A stretch of DNA of 64,000 bases from QVMG01 sp032073245 (GCA_032073245.1 DAMANX010000005.1:62001-126000); one strand, 5' to 3'; shown: positions 27,652-37,533, counted from the stretch's first letter. Made by a program: numbers and translations. The notes: a model not told the origin generated them from the letters alone.

Positions 27652-28416
27652 ATGAATATGTCGGACAGTATAGTTATTATTCCTACATACAATGAGAAGG
27701 AGAATATAGAAAGTATTATCCGGGCCGTGTTTGGCCAGGATAAGGTATTTGATATTCTTATTATTGATGATGGTTCGCCCGATGGAACAGCCGATATAGT
27801 AAAACGTTTACAGGTAGATTTTCCGGAACGTTTGTTTATCGTCGAACGTCAGGGTAAACAGGGATTGGGTACTGCTTATATCCGTGGTTTTCAATGGGCA
27901 TTGGAACATGACTATGATTATATCTTTGAAATGGATGCTGATTTTAGTCATAATCCGAATGATTTGATTGCACTTTATAATGCATGTAGTCAACATGGAG
28001 CAGATGTGGCAATTGGTTCGCGCTATATAGATGGAGTGAATGTGGTTAACTGGCCGTTAGGACGGGTATTGATGTCCTATTTTGCATCCGTATACGTACG
28101 CCTTGTCACAGGAATGAAGATAAAAGACACCACTGCAGGTTTCAAATGTTATCGTCGTCAGGTGTTGGAAACCATAGAATTAGATAAGATTCATTTTAAA
28201 GGATATGCTTTCCAGGTGGAAATGAAGTTTACGGCACATAAATGCGGTTTCAAGCTGGTTGAAGTGCCTATTGTATTCATTAACCGCGTTCATGGAGTAT
28301 CTAAAATGAATTCTTCCATCTTTGGTGAAGCTCTCTTCGGGGTGTTAAAACTTAAATGGTGGAGTTTCTTCCGCAAATATCCTCAGAAGAAGCAGCAAAC
28401 AGAACTTTCACAATAA
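27652..28416 (+). CDS. Polyprenol-phosphate mannosyltransferase-like GT2
   Basis: A GT2 glycosyltransferase (254 residues) of the dolichol-phosphate-mannose synthase type that loads a sugar onto a polyprenyl phosphate carrier at the inner membrane. Motifs are VIIPTYNEKENIE, the nucleotide-binding DDGSPDGTAD, the DXD-like EMDADFSHNP, GSRYIDGV and DTTAGFKCYRR. There is no C-terminal transmembrane segment, as in the single-domain DPM class. The sugar specificity is inferred from the family. It is monocistronic. Confidence 0.88.
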   Translation: MNMSDSIVIIPTYNEKENIESIIRAVFGQDKVFDILIIDDGSPDGTADIVKRLQVDFPERLFIVERQGKQGLGTAYIRGFQWALEHDYDYIFEMDADFSHNPNDLIALYNACSQHGADVAIGSRYIDGVNVVNWPLGRVLMSYFASVYVRLVTGMKIKDTTAGFKCYRRQVLETIELDKIHFKGYAFQVEMKFTAHKCGFKLVEVPIVFINRVHGVSKMNSSIFGEALFGVLKLKWWSFFRKYPQKKQQTELSQ

Positions 28417-28468
28417 TCATTGCTTTAGAGTACTTCACTCTTACTTTTTGAAGCTATCTTTTGATGTT

Positions 28469-28672
28469 ATCAAGTGAACTATCTTAGCTCCTTGCCTGGT
28501 CAGGCGAGGGGGACCACTGCTTGCAGTGGTGGAGTGGTGGTATTTTTTATTGTAGAATGTTTTTTGAATGCCAAATATCTATTTATTTGTTGAAGAACAA
28601 CCACTCCACCACCGCAAGCGGCGGTCCCCCTCGCCTGACCAGGCGAGGAGCTGGGATAGTCCGCTTGATATA
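28469..28672. repeat. Large palindromic element (CCTGGTCAGGCGAGGGGGACC)
   Basis: The arms at about 28469-28540 and 28599-28672 are complementary over some 70 bp and include GCCTGGTCAGGCGAGGGG and CCACTGC/GCGG-rich blocks. The enclosed loop of about 60 bp is AT-rich. Paired changes, such as CACTGCTTGCAGTG against CGCAAGCG, suggest the stem is maintained. It lies between convergent genes and may also terminate transcription. Confidence 0.85.
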
Positions 28673-28691
28673 TTTGTGTATTCTTAGTTTA

Positions 28692-30704
28692 TCATTTCTG
28701 CATAATCTTCATCACAAACCCTCCTCCCGGCGCCATGGATATTTTCATTTTCTTATTTGCGGGGATATCAATAACTTCTTTCTTATAATCACGGGCTACT
28801 CTGTCTGCATTTATTCCATCCTTGAATACTTCTGCTTTGTAGGTACCTGCAGGAAGGAAGCTGAGGTCTAATTCTAATTCACGTGCATCCCAGTTTGTCA
28901 GAGAACCCACATACCAATTGTTTCCTTTTTGCTTAGCAAGTGTGATATATTCGGATACTTTTCCATTCAGAGCTATTGTATTATCCCATGTTGTAGGCAC
29001 TGCTGAGATAAAATCTGTACATTCTATTTCCCTTTTATAAATTGAAGGATTATCGCAAAGCATATTGATAGGCGAGTCAAAGATTATATATTCTGCTAAT
29101 TGACGACAACGTGTTCCCTGACTCATCGCTTCTGAGTTTACCGGGCGATAGTTTTCGCGTGTAGCATTACGCATTGCTCCCTGTGTATAATCAATAGGCC
29201 CTGCCAGCATACGGATAAACGGCATGGTAACATCATACGTAACCTGATCTACCTCCGGAGCCGACCATTTCATGTTCTCCAGTCCGTGAACTCCTTCAAA
29301 GTTGATAACATTCGGATAAGTACGTTGAAGGCCTGTCGGTTTATAGGTGCCGTGGAAATCCATCAATAATTTGTATTTAGCTCCCAATTCGGCAGCACGT
29401 GTATGGAAATCAACCATTGGCTGGTCATCACGATCCATGAAATCCACCTTAAAACCTTTAATTCCCATTTCTGAATAATGACGGCATACATTTTCCATAT
29501 CGCGGTCAAAAGCATAATAGCCGGCCCATAGTATCAAACCTACGTTTTTGCTATTGGCATAAGTAGTTAGTTCGGGCAGATTAATTTCAGGGATAACCTG
29601 CATAAGGTCAGCCTGCAAATTAACAGCCCAGCCTTCATCCAGAATAACATATTCAATGCCGTGTTCTGACGCAAAGTCGATATAATATTTATAGGTTTCA
29701 TTATTGATACCGGTTTTAAAATCAACATCGAAAAGATTCCAGGTATTCCACCATTCCCAGGCAACCTTTCCCGGTTTAATCCATGAGGTGTCTGTGATGC
29801 GGTTTGGAGAAGCCAGTTTGTAAATCATATCGCAATCAGCCAATTCCTTATCGTCTTCAGAAACAATAAGGACACGCCATGGAAATTGGGTTTTACCTTC
29901 ACATTTCGCTATATAGTTTTCACGTGTTTTGATAACACCCTGTAATTGATTGTGTCCGCCTTGTTCAATGGTTTTAGGGTAGGGGGCAAATTTTCCTTTC
30001 AGGCTCTTTGTTCCATATGTATTTGTGAGAAACATACCGGGATAGGAGAAAAGGTCGGCCTCTGTCAGGCAGATTTTTTTATTATTAGGCCCTTCCACCA
30101 ATAAGGGAGAAAAAGCATTACGTTGTTTATCCCATTGTGTAAGGTTAGAATATGCATAGGTGCTTTCGAAAGAAGTAAACAATTGGTCATTGAAATTACC
30201 GGTCGGCTTCACATAAGGGATATATGCCTTCCAATCCTGTGGAAAATTATAAACAGCCTGTTCGTTTTCAACGATAAAAGGACTTTTCAGTGATGAAACA
30301 AAACGATAGGCCATCCCCTCGTTATAAGCACGGAAAATAAGTTGAAATCCATCGCGGAACTTTAAAGTAACTTCATTGTAGTTGTCAATTATCTGGTTTC
30401 TTCGATAAATCGAAGCATTGATAACCTCATTCACACTTTTACGTATGGAACCGGAGAAACGTGGATTTACACCGAAACTTTTACCATCGGCCAATAACAT
30501 GGCGATAGGAGAATTTTCGAGGATAAGGTCACCATTGTGAGTAACGGAATATTCCACAGTTTTGTCAATAGAAACACGGATTTGCAACTTACCATCCGGT
30601 GAGGTCAATTCCACTTGTTTGGCAGCAAAAGAAAAAATAGGAATCCAGAGTAGCAGAATACTGAGGATAATTTGGGGGTGGCCCAAGGCCGATCTTTGAT
30701 TCAT
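28692..30704 (-). CDS. GH97 glycoside hydrolase
   Basis: Exported family 97 enzyme (670 residues) that cleaves alpha-glucosides or alpha-galactosides. A signal peptide covers about residues 1-27. An N-terminal beta-sandwich is followed by the TIM barrel with VILDEGWAV and GIKGFKVDFMDRDDQPMVDF, and a C-terminal beta domain. The Asp in KVDFMD suggests the retaining subtype rather than the inverting SusB subtype, but this is inference. There is no susCD pair nearby. A possible -7 box TATCTTTG is at 30764-30771 (minus strand). Confidence 0.9.
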   Translation of the reverse strand: MNQRSALGHPQIILSILLLWIPIFSFAAKQVELTSPDGKLQIRVSIDKTVEYSVTHNGDLILENSPIAMLLADGKSFGVNPRFSGSIRKSVNEVINASIYRRNQIIDNYNEVTLKFRDGFQLIFRAYNEGMAYRFVSSLKSPFIVENEQAVYNFPQDWKAYIPYVKPTGNFNDQLFTSFESTYAYSNLTQWDKQRNAFSPLLVEGPNNKKICLTEADLFSYPGMFLTNTYGTKSLKGKFAPYPKTIEQGGHNQLQGVIKTRENYIAKCEGKTQFPWRVLIVSEDDKELADCDMIYKLASPNRITDTSWIKPGKVAWEWWNTWNLFDVDFKTGINNETYKYYIDFASEHGIEYVILDEGWAVNLQADLMQVIPEINLPELTTYANSKNVGLILWAGYYAFDRDMENVCRHYSEMGIKGFKVDFMDRDDQPMVDFHTRAAELGAKYKLLMDFHGTYKPTGLQRTYPNVINFEGVHGLENMKWSAPEVDQVTYDVTMPFIRMLAGPIDYTQGAMRNATRENYRPVNSEAMSQGTRCRQLAEYIIFDSPINMLCDNPSIYKREIECTDFISAVPTTWDNTIALNGKVSEYITLAKQKGNNWYVGSLTNWDARELELDLSFLPAGTYKAEVFKDGINADRVARDYKKEVIDIPANKKMKISMAPGGGFVMKIMQK

Positions 30705-31006
30705 AAAAGTAATTTTAATAGTTTGGTATGTTAGTTTTAGATCAATGAGTTAATTTCTTCTTACAAAGATATGCTAATAGTTTAAATGATATCATCGAAT
30801 TGCATTATTTTGTATCGAATAGCCGTTTAGTGCAAATATTATATGGAAACTTTTGAAAAGGTAACTTTTTAAAGAACAGATGCCTATACTTGTTTTTTTT
30901 CTGCCTACTTTTCAGAAGGGAATATGTATACATACTACCCTAAAGTAGCTCTATTCCTTGTTTTCTATTGAATAATAGGCTATATTTGTGACATGTATTG
31001 ACCTGA
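30705..31006. other. Divergent intergenic region (GH97 / pyrC)
   Basis: AT-rich gap of 302 bp with no gene. It carries the candidate -7 box of GH97 (30764-30771, minus strand) and, for pyrC, CTTG (30957-30960), a 20-bp spacer and TATATTTG (30981-30988). The middle holds nothing else I recognise. Confidence 0.55.
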
Positions 31007-31015
31007 ATGGATAAT

Positions 31016-32365
31016 ATGAAAAAGAAACTTATCAAAAATGCAAGAATCATCAATGAGAATAAGGTTTTTATTGGTTCTGTAATGATTCTTGACGACTTAA
31101 TAGAAAGTGTTTATGTGGATGAATTGCCGCTTGGAATAGAAGATCAGGTGGATGAGGTTATTGATGCAACCGGTAAATGGCTAATGCCCGGAGTGATCGA
31201 TGATCAGGTACATTTTCGTGACCCTGGCTTAACACATAAAGGAGATATTGCCACTGAAAGCCGTGCTGCGGTTGCAGGTGGGGTTACTACTTTTATGGAT
31301 ATGCCCAATACTAATCCACAAACTACTACATTAGAAGCTTTAGAATGGAAATTGCAACGAGGAGCGGAAGTTTCTGCAGCAAATTATTCTTTCTTTTTTG
31401 GCGGAACAAATGATAACCTGAATGAAATAAAACAACTGGACAGAAGTCGTATTCCCGGATTTAAACTATTCCTCGGTTCTTCTACCGGAAATATGCTTGT
31501 GGATAAGAAAGAAAGCCTGGAACGTATATTTGGCGAGGTGGATCTGCTGATAGCTGTTCATGCTGAAAAAGAGGAGGTTATACAACGGAATATAAAGCAT
31601 TATACAAGCCTGTATGGAGATAATTTGGATATCTCTTTTCATCCGAAAATCCGGAGTGAAGAGGCCTGTTATGTGTCTTCGTCGGAAGCGGTTGAGCTGG
31701 CTACTCGCCTGAATACAAGATTGCATATTCTGCATTTGTCTACGGCTAGGGAAATGACTCTACTGGATAATAACCTTGCTTTGAAAGATAAGAAAATTAC
31801 CGGTGAAGTATGTGTCCATCATTTATGGTTTAGTGACTCTGATTATGCCGGTTATGGAAACCGGATAAAGTGGAATCCTGCTATTAAAACACGCAATGAT
31901 AGAGATGCCTTACGGGATGCTCTCAATAGTAATAAATTGGATATTGTGGCTACCGATCATGCTCCTCATCTACCGGTCGAGAAGGAGGGGAGTTGTCTGA
32001 AAGCTGCTTCTGGTGGGCCATTAATACAACATTCGTTAGTGGCTATGCTGGAACTGGCTTCACAGGGTCATTTCACTGTAGAAAAAGTAGTAGAAAAGAT
32101 GTCGCATGCTCCTGCCGAACTATTCCGCATCGATCGTCGTGGCTTTATCCGTCCGGGTTATTATGCTGACTTGGTTTTAGTTGATCCACAGGACAGCTGG
32201 ACAGTAGCTAAGGATAATTTATTATATAAATGCGGTTGGTCACCCTTTGAAGATACTACTTTCAGTCATAGTGTATGGAAAACATTTGTCAATGGACAAG
32301 AAGTCTATGACAATGGTAAGATAGATGAATCTATACGCGGTAAAGAAGTAAAATATATACTTTAA
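31016..32365 (+). CDS. pyrC: Dihydroorotase
   Basis: Zinc amidohydrolase that cyclises carbamoyl-aspartate to dihydroorotate. Metal-site motifs are the DDQVHFRDPG block near residue 60, HILHLSTARE and ATDHAPHLP. The substrate-binding NTNPQTTTLEAL block follows GGVTTFMDMP. Length about 449 residues from the ATG at 31016; an in-frame ATG three codons upstream is also possible. This is the long type I dihydroorotase common in Bacteroidota. It is monocistronic. Confidence 0.94.
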   Translation: MKKKLIKNARIINENKVFIGSVMILDDLIESVYVDELPLGIEDQVDEVIDATGKWLMPGVIDDQVHFRDPGLTHKGDIATESRAAVAGGVTTFMDMPNTNPQTTTLEALEWKLQRGAEVSAANYSFFFGGTNDNLNEIKQLDRSRIPGFKLFLGSSTGNMLVDKKESLERIFGEVDLLIAVHAEKEEVIQRNIKHYTSLYGDNLDISFHPKIRSEEACYVSSSEAVELATRLNTRLHILHLSTAREMTLLDNNLALKDKKITGEVCVHHLWFSDSDYAGYGNRIKWNPAIKTRNDRDALRDALNSNKLDIVATDHAPHLPVEKEGSCLKAASGGPLIQHSLVAMLELASQGHFTVEKVVEKMSHAPAELFRIDRRGFIRPGYYADLVLVDPQDSWTVAKDNLLYKCGWSPFEDTTFSHSVWKTFVNGQEVYDNGKIDESIRGKEVKYIL

Positions 32366-32473
32366 AACAAGATTTTTTATGTGCTTTAGAGACAAGGATA
32401 GTAGCAACAAATGGAGATGAACTTAATTTTTTAATAAACTATATCATTATTACTCAAACATAAATTATTACGT

Positions 32474-34546
32474 ATGAAAAAAAACTCATGGAAAGCACTC
32501 ACGGCGGGAGCCTTATGCTTCTCCCTTTTTTCCTTTTCCTGTGCGGAAAAAATTGATCCGCCTGCTCCTTATGGAAAGTTGCCAAGCGAAAAGCAAATGA
32601 ACTGGCATCAATTAGAGTATTATATGTTTGCACATTTTGGCCCTAACACCTTTACTGATGTAGAGTGGGGGGATGGCAAAGAAGACCCGAAAGTATTTAA
32701 TCCTACCAATCTGGATTGCCGTCAATGGGCTGCAACAGCCAAGGCTGCAGGTATGAAAGGGATTATTATCACCGCAAAACATCATGACGGATTCTGTTTG
32801 TGGCCCAGCAATTACAGCACCCATACAGTGCGTGAGAGTGCATGGAAAGACGGAAAAGGCGACTTGCTGCGTGAACTGTCGGACGCCTGTAAAGAATATG
32901 GCTTGAAGTTTGGCGTATATCTTTCTCCATGGGATCAAAACCATCCTTCGTATGGAACTCCCGAATATAATCAGATTTTTGCTAACACATTGAATGAAGT
33001 ACTTACGCAATACGGTGAAGTATTTGAACAATGGTTTGACGGAGCCAATGGTGACGCTCATAAGGGTAAAAAGCAAGTCTATGATTGGCCTTTATTCCAT
33101 AAAACAGTATATACCAATCAACCACAGGCCCTTATCTTTAGTGATATAGGCCCTGATTGTCGTTGGATGGGTAATGAAAGAGGGATAGCAGGCGAAACAA
33201 ACTGGGCCACTTTGGATACTACCGGTTTTGGCCCCGGATTAGATGCCCCGGCTACACATATTCTGAATAGTGGCGTAGTGAATGGTGAAGCCTGGGTACC
33301 GGCTGAAGTGGATGTCTCTATTCGTCCGGGATGGTTCTATAGTCCTGCTACAGATGATAAGGTGAAAACGGTTGAACATCTGGTAGATATCTATTACACA
33401 TCTATTGGCCGTAACTCTAATTTATTGCTAAATGTACCCCCAAGTCGTGAAGGGCGTATTCACCGAAATGATTCCATCCGCTTAATGGAATTTAAGAAAG
33501 TAATTGAAGATAGCTTTGCGAATGACCTGATAAAAGGTGCTACATTGAAAGCTACAAACACAAGAGGGAAATCATCTATTTATGCAGAGAAGAATCTGAT
33601 TAGCGATATGTATGATAATTACTGGGCAACTGATGATGATGTACATACAGTTTCAATCGAAATAAATCTGGCGAAGAAAGAAACCTTTAATCGCTTCCTT
33701 GTCCAGGAATATATTCCTTTGGGACAACGTGTTTCGAAATTCACTGTTGATGCCTGGAATGATGAATCTTCAATCTGGGAAAAGATTACGGAAGGAACAA
33801 CAATCGGTTATAAACGTATTCTGCGTTTCCCTCAGGTAACAGCTCAGAAGTTACGTCTGAATCTAGAAGAATCATTGGCTTCTCCAGTTTTGACGAAAAT
33901 AGGTTTGTATAAGGCCGTTGAGTTTCTATCAGCTCCTGTAATTCAGAGAGATAAACAGGGAATGGTAAAGATTGCCTGTCCTTCTCCCGATCCTGTTATT
34001 TATTATACTACCGACGGAAGTCAACCTACTGCTACTTCCTCACGTTACCAGTCTTCTTTTGCTTTGCCGAGTGGGGGAACTGTGCGTGCCATCGCTATGA
34101 TTGGAAATGATACGGAAAAGAGTGAAATAGTAACAACGAATTATGATATAGCTCCCGCCAAGTGGACAATCGTATCTCATAAAAGAGAAGAAGTTGCAAA
34201 TGTAATAGACGGAAATACAGCAAACAGAGTCCTAATAGAGAAGAATTTACCATTAATAATTAATCTGGGGGAAAATCTTGCGCTGAAAGGTTTTGTTTAC
34301 ACTCCTGTAAACCATGTAATTGCTCCTAATATCTATAGATATACATTCTCTGTGAGTGATGATAATAAGTCATGGAAGACAGTAAAGAAATCTGAGGTAT
34401 TCAATAACATCCGTAATAACCCTGTTGCTCAGGAAGTTCTGTTTGATAACCCTGTGAATGCTCAATATATTAAACTGGAAGCGGTGGAATTAGCGAATCA
34501 GGGAGAGAGTTATTCGATTGCAGAGATTGGAGTTTTGACAAAATAG
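32474..34546 (+). CDS. GH29 alpha-L-fucosidase lipoprotein
   Basis: Lipoprotein (Cys23 after LFSFSC) of 690 residues that should remove terminal fucose from host or plant glycans. The GH29 barrel occupies residues 35-350: FAHFGPNTFTDVEWGDG, TAKHHDGFCLWPSNYS, and the likely nucleophile Asp in QWFDGANGD. It is followed by an F5/8-type (discoidin) domain, a chitobiase/hexosaminidase-type module with PVIYYTTDGSQPTATSSRY, and a second discoidin-like domain at the C-terminus. No SusCD neighbours are visible. Confidence 0.92.
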   Translation: MKKNSWKALTAGALCFSLFSFSCAEKIDPPAPYGKLPSEKQMNWHQLEYYMFAHFGPNTFTDVEWGDGKEDPKVFNPTNLDCRQWAATAKAAGMKGIIITAKHHDGFCLWPSNYSTHTVRESAWKDGKGDLLRELSDACKEYGLKFGVYLSPWDQNHPSYGTPEYNQIFANTLNEVLTQYGEVFEQWFDGANGDAHKGKKQVYDWPLFHKTVYTNQPQALIFSDIGPDCRWMGNERGIAGETNWATLDTTGFGPGLDAPATHILNSGVVNGEAWVPAEVDVSIRPGWFYSPATDDKVKTVEHLVDIYYTSIGRNSNLLLNVPPSREGRIHRNDSIRLMEFKKVIEDSFANDLIKGATLKATNTRGKSSIYAEKNLISDMYDNYWATDDDVHTVSIEINLAKKETFNRFLVQEYIPLGQRVSKFTVDAWNDESSIWEKITEGTTIGYKRILRFPQVTAQKLRLNLEESLASPVLTKIGLYKAVEFLSAPVIQRDKQGMVKIACPSPDPVIYYTTDGSQPTATSSRYQSSFALPSGGTVRAIAMIGNDTEKSEIVTTNYDIAPAKWTIVSHKREEVANVIDGNTANRVLIEKNLPLIINLGENLALKGFVYTPVNHVIAPNIYRYTFSVSDDNKSWKTVKKSEVFNNIRNNPVAQEVLFDNPVNAQYIKLEAVELANQGESYSIAEIGVLTK

Positions 34547-34847
34547 TATGCCGGTTTCTATGATTTATGATATCTTGCAATAACCCGGCTTAAACCGGGT
34601 ATCAATTGGCTAAGGCCGATCTTCGATTGCCGTCTGCTTTAGCTGACGGTTATGGTTTGAATTAACAAAGGGCTTTAGCCAAATAAATAATATATTTTGG
34701 CTAAAGCCCTTTTTTGTATCTTTTTTTCTGTCAGCTAAAGCAGACGGCAATCGAAGATTAGCCTTAGCCAATTGATAATAGGCTTAAGCCTATTTTTCTA
34801 TACAAAACCGATAGCTAAATCCATCGCTCACCACTCACCGCTATTTA
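34547..34847. repeat. Nested palindromic element with internal terminator
   Basis: The outer arms ATCAATTGGCTAAGGCCGAT... (34601-34649) and the complement (34729-34776) are about 48 bp. Nested inside is a perfect 17-bp hairpin AAAGGGCTTTAGCCAAA (34667-34683) with 34696-34712, ending in a T run. This fits a bidirectional terminator between the convergent fucosidase and DUF1080 genes. A GCGATGAGTGGTGAGC-type repeat arm lies at 34823-34843. No open frame. Confidence 0.85.
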
Positions 34848-35495
34848 TCACCACTTTGTCAAAGTGACATTCCTGAACAGAATATCTTTTCCTTCACTTT
34901 GCAAACCGATATATCCACTCTTTACTTTATTTGTACCTGTATTCTGATAGACACCATTCACATAAACAGTAATTGTACCATCTTTCACCCAAATATTGGC
35001 TTCATTCCATTCACCAACTCCTTTTTCGCTTGAATCATTGGCTTTCTTTACAACGGGAAAGCCAGGGCGAGGTGTACCTGGACGTTGATGAAACTCAAAT
35101 AAATCAGATCCACCTAAGCAAACAAAATCACCCGCTTTGCCAGCTGCCAACTGGCATTCTATACCATTAGGAAAGGGATTACCGTCTTTTACTTCTTCAA
35201 TCAATAGAAAGATTCCACTGTTAGTCGCTTCCTTTGGGTAGCTCCATTCAACATGTAATTTATAGTTATCATATTTATTCTTAGTGTACATGTACCCGAA
35301 AGGGTTTCCTTTGATATGGATTACTCCATTTTCTACCGAAAACACCTGATCGGCAGGTACACTGTTTTTATCCACTATAAAATTCCAGTTAGACAGGTCT
35401 TTGCCATTAAACAGTTTTTCTGTTTTTTGTGCATGTGTCTGACTTAATAAACTTCCAAATGCAGCGATAACTGCTAAAACAAATAATTTTTTCAT
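34848..35495 (-). CDS. DUF1080 (3-keto-disaccharide hydrolase-type) protein
   Basis: Exported concanavalin-like beta-sandwich protein (215 residues) of the DUF1080 family; some members hydrolyse 3-keto-glycosides. The start at ATG 35495 gives a proper signal peptide (MKKLFVLAVIAAFGSLLSQT). The longer in-frame start upstream would put polar residues before it. Typical blocks are LFNGKDLSNWNFI, SGIFLLIEE, and the C-terminal GYIGLQSEGKDILFRNV. Substrate unknown. The gene begins 26 bp after the ettA stop on the same strand, so it may be read from the ettA promoter. Confidence 0.87.
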   Translation of the reverse strand: MKKLFVLAVIAAFGSLLSQTHAQKTEKLFNGKDLSNWNFIVDKNSVPADQVFSVENGVIHIKGNPFGYMYTKNKYDNYKLHVEWSYPKEATNSGIFLLIEEVKDGNPFPNGIECQLAAGKAGDFVCLGGSDLFEFHQRPGTPRPGFPVVKKANDSSEKGVGEWNEANIWVKDGTITVYVNGVYQNTGTNKVKSGYIGLQSEGKDILFRNVTLTKW

Positions 35496-35520
35496 GGTAT
35501 TACAATTTTTATCTAGGTGA

Positions 35521-37209
35521 TTAATCAACAATTAGCTTGCGATAACGAACACGTTTAGGTTCAACATCTCCCAATTCCCGCCGTTTATGTTCTTCATATT
35601 CGGAATATGTTCCTTCAAAGTAAACAACATTTGAGTCTCCTTCAAACGAAAGGATATGTGTGCAAATACGGTCAAGGAACCAACGGTCGTGAGAAACGAC
35701 TACAGCGCAACCTGCAAAGTTTTCCAATCCTTCTTCCAATGCACGCAGAGTATTTACATCTATATCATTTGTCGGCTCATCGAGTAGTAACACATTTGCT
35801 CCGGCTTTCAATGTTAATGCCAGGTGCAGGCGGTTCTTTTCACCACCGGATAAAACGCTACATAGCTTTTCCTGGTCACCTCCATTAAAGTTAAATTTAG
35901 ACAAGTAGGCACGGGCATTTATTTCTTTACCTCCTACGCGAATCAATTCCGTACCTCCCGATATAACCTGATAAACAGTTTTATTAGGGTCTATATCCTT
36001 ATGTGTCTGGTCTGCATATCCTACGACAACTGTTTCCCCAACTTCAAAGGTTCCTTTGTCGATACTTTCCATATCCATAATCATCTTGAAGAGGGTTGTT
36101 TTTCCTGCCCCGTTCGGACCTATTACTCCTACGATACCATTCGGAGGAAGCATAAAGTTAAGATCATCAAAGAGTAGTTTATCACCGAATGCTTTAGCCA
36201 CATGCTGAGCCTCAATCACCTTATTCCCTAAGCGTGGGCCATTCGGAATAAATAGTTCCAATTTAGCTTCACGTTCAACAGTGTCTTCATTCAGTAACTT
36301 TTCATAAGAATTTAAACGAGCCTTACCTTTAGCCTGACGGGCTTTTGGTGCCATATTAATCCACTCCAACTCCCGTTCGAGAGTTTTACGACGTTTGCTG
36401 ACTTGCTTTTCTTCCTGAGCCATCCGCTTAGTTTTCTGATCAAGCCATGAAGAATAATTACCTTTCCATGGAATACCTTCTCCACGGTCGAGTTCAAGAA
36501 TCCATCCGGCAACATGGTCAAGGAAATAACGGTCGTGTGTAATGCAAATAACGGTACCGGCGTATTGTTGAAGATGTTGTTCCAACCAATCAATAGACTC
36601 CGCATCAAGGTGGTTGGTAGGCTCATCCAGCAGTAATACATCCGGTTGTTGCAACAGGAGACGGCAAAGAGCGACACGGCGACGTTCTCCTCCGGATAAT
36701 GTATCAACCAATTGGTCTTCCGGCGGGCAACGAAGTGCATCTATAGCACGTTCCAAGCGACTGTCCAGATTCCATGCATCCGTTGCATCGATTTTATCCT
36801 GTAGCGCAGCCTGACGATTAATCAGAGCATCCATCTTATCAGGGTCATCCAATATCTCAGGGTCACCAAACTTTTCGTTTACTTCTTCGTATTCTTTTAA
36901 TGTATCAACTATATCCTGCACGCCTTCCTGCACAATCTCTTTAACTGTTTTACCAGCTTCAAGTTGAGGATCTTGCTCAAGATAACCTACGGAATAACCG
37001 GGAGAGAAAACAACTTCGCCTTGATATTCTTTTTCTATCCCTGCAATAATCTTTAAAAGAGTAGATTTACCCGAACCATTTAGACCAATGATGCCAATCT
37101 TTGCCCCATAAAAGAAAGATAGATATATATTCTTAAGAACCTGTTTTTGTGGAGGATATATTTTGCTTACACCCACCATTGAAAAGATGACTTTTTTATC
37201 GTCTGCCAT
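35521..37209 (-). CDS. ettA: ABC-F translational throttle EttA
   Basis: Soluble tandem-ABC ATPase (562 residues) that binds the ribosomal E site and gates the first elongation step when energy is low. Walker A motifs are GLNGSGKSTLLK and GPNGAGKTTLFK. Signature motifs are LSGGERRRVAL and LSGGEKNRLHLAL, with Walker B LLLDEPTNHLDAES in the first half. A linker rich in Arg and Lys joins the halves. A consensus promoter lies upstream within a dispersed repeat. Confidence 0.95.
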   Translation of the reverse strand: MADDKKVIFSMVGVSKIYPPQKQVLKNIYLSFFYGAKIGIIGLNGSGKSTLLKIIAGIEKEYQGEVVFSPGYSVGYLEQDPQLEAGKTVKEIVQEGVQDIVDTLKEYEEVNEKFGDPEILDDPDKMDALINRQAALQDKIDATDAWNLDSRLERAIDALRCPPEDQLVDTLSGGERRRVALCRLLLQQPDVLLLDEPTNHLDAESIDWLEQHLQQYAGTVICITHDRYFLDHVAGWILELDRGEGIPWKGNYSSWLDQKTKRMAQEEKQVSKRRKTLERELEWINMAPKARQAKGKARLNSYEKLLNEDTVEREAKLELFIPNGPRLGNKVIEAQHVAKAFGDKLLFDDLNFMLPPNGIVGVIGPNGAGKTTLFKMIMDMESIDKGTFEVGETVVVGYADQTHKDIDPNKTVYQVISGGTELIRVGGKEINARAYLSKFNFNGGDQEKLCSVLSGGEKNRLHLALTLKAGANVLLLDEPTNDIDVNTLRALEEGLENFAGCAVVVSHDRWFLDRICTHILSFEGDSNVVYFEGTYSEYEEHKRRELGDVEPKRVRYRKLIVD

Positions 37210-37252
37210 AACTATTGTAGTATTAATTTATTCTGTTTATTTGCATTGCGCA

Positions 37253-37341
37253 CAAAGATAGTGAAAGCCGAATGCAGAGCCAAATTTATTTGAATAAGCT
37301 AAGACGAATCCTATCTAATGCAAAGATAGGAAAATAAAAAA
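37253..37341. repeat. Dispersed promoter-bearing repeat, copy 1 (ettA promoter)
   Basis: On the minus strand it contains TTTG, 20 bp (GCTCTGCATTCGGCTTTCAC), then TATCTTTG ending at 37254: a full -33/-7 promoter for ettA. About 80 bp of this sequence, spacer included, is repeated at 58616-58693 in front of an AraC gene. The right end holds CCTATC and GATAGG in inverted order. Confidence 0.75.
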
Positions 37342-37352
37342 ACAGGAGATTA

Positions 37353-37384
37353 TTTGCAGGCTAAAAATATAACCTCTATCTTTG
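37353..37384 (+). promoter_or_regulatory. Promoter of tRNA-Lys
   Basis: TTTG (37353-37356), a 20-bp spacer and TATCTTTG (37377-37384) precede the tRNA by 29 bp. This is an exact consensus match. Confidence 0.8.
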
Positions 37385-37413
37385 CGCCCGTATTTAAAGA
37401 AAATACACAGGCA

Positions 37414-37489
37414 GATTTGCTAGCTCAGCTGGTAGAGCACATCCCTTTTAAGGATGGGGTCCTGGGTTCGAACCCCAGGCAAATCACCA
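37414..37489 (+). tRNA. tRNA-Lys (UUU)
   Basis: Cloverleaf: acceptor GATTTGC with GCAAATC (37479-37485), D-stem GCTC/GAGC, anticodon stem CATCC/GGATG around loop CTTTTAA (anticodon TTT), T-stem CTGGG/CCCAG with loop TTCGAAC, discriminator A37486 and an encoded CCA. It decodes AAA and AAG. A recombinase remnant lies 260 bp downstream, so the locus has probably served as an integration site. Confidence 0.97.
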
Positions 37490-37533
37490 GGCGGATCACA
37501 AGAAAAGCCAATAAATCGAAGAAATTCAACGTA

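Noticed and set aside
37414..37489. tRNA-Lys acting as a UAA suppressor that would rescue the four TAA-broken genes
   Set aside because: The anticodon is UUU with a normal loop, which does not read UAA, and intact genes in the window end normally in TAA.
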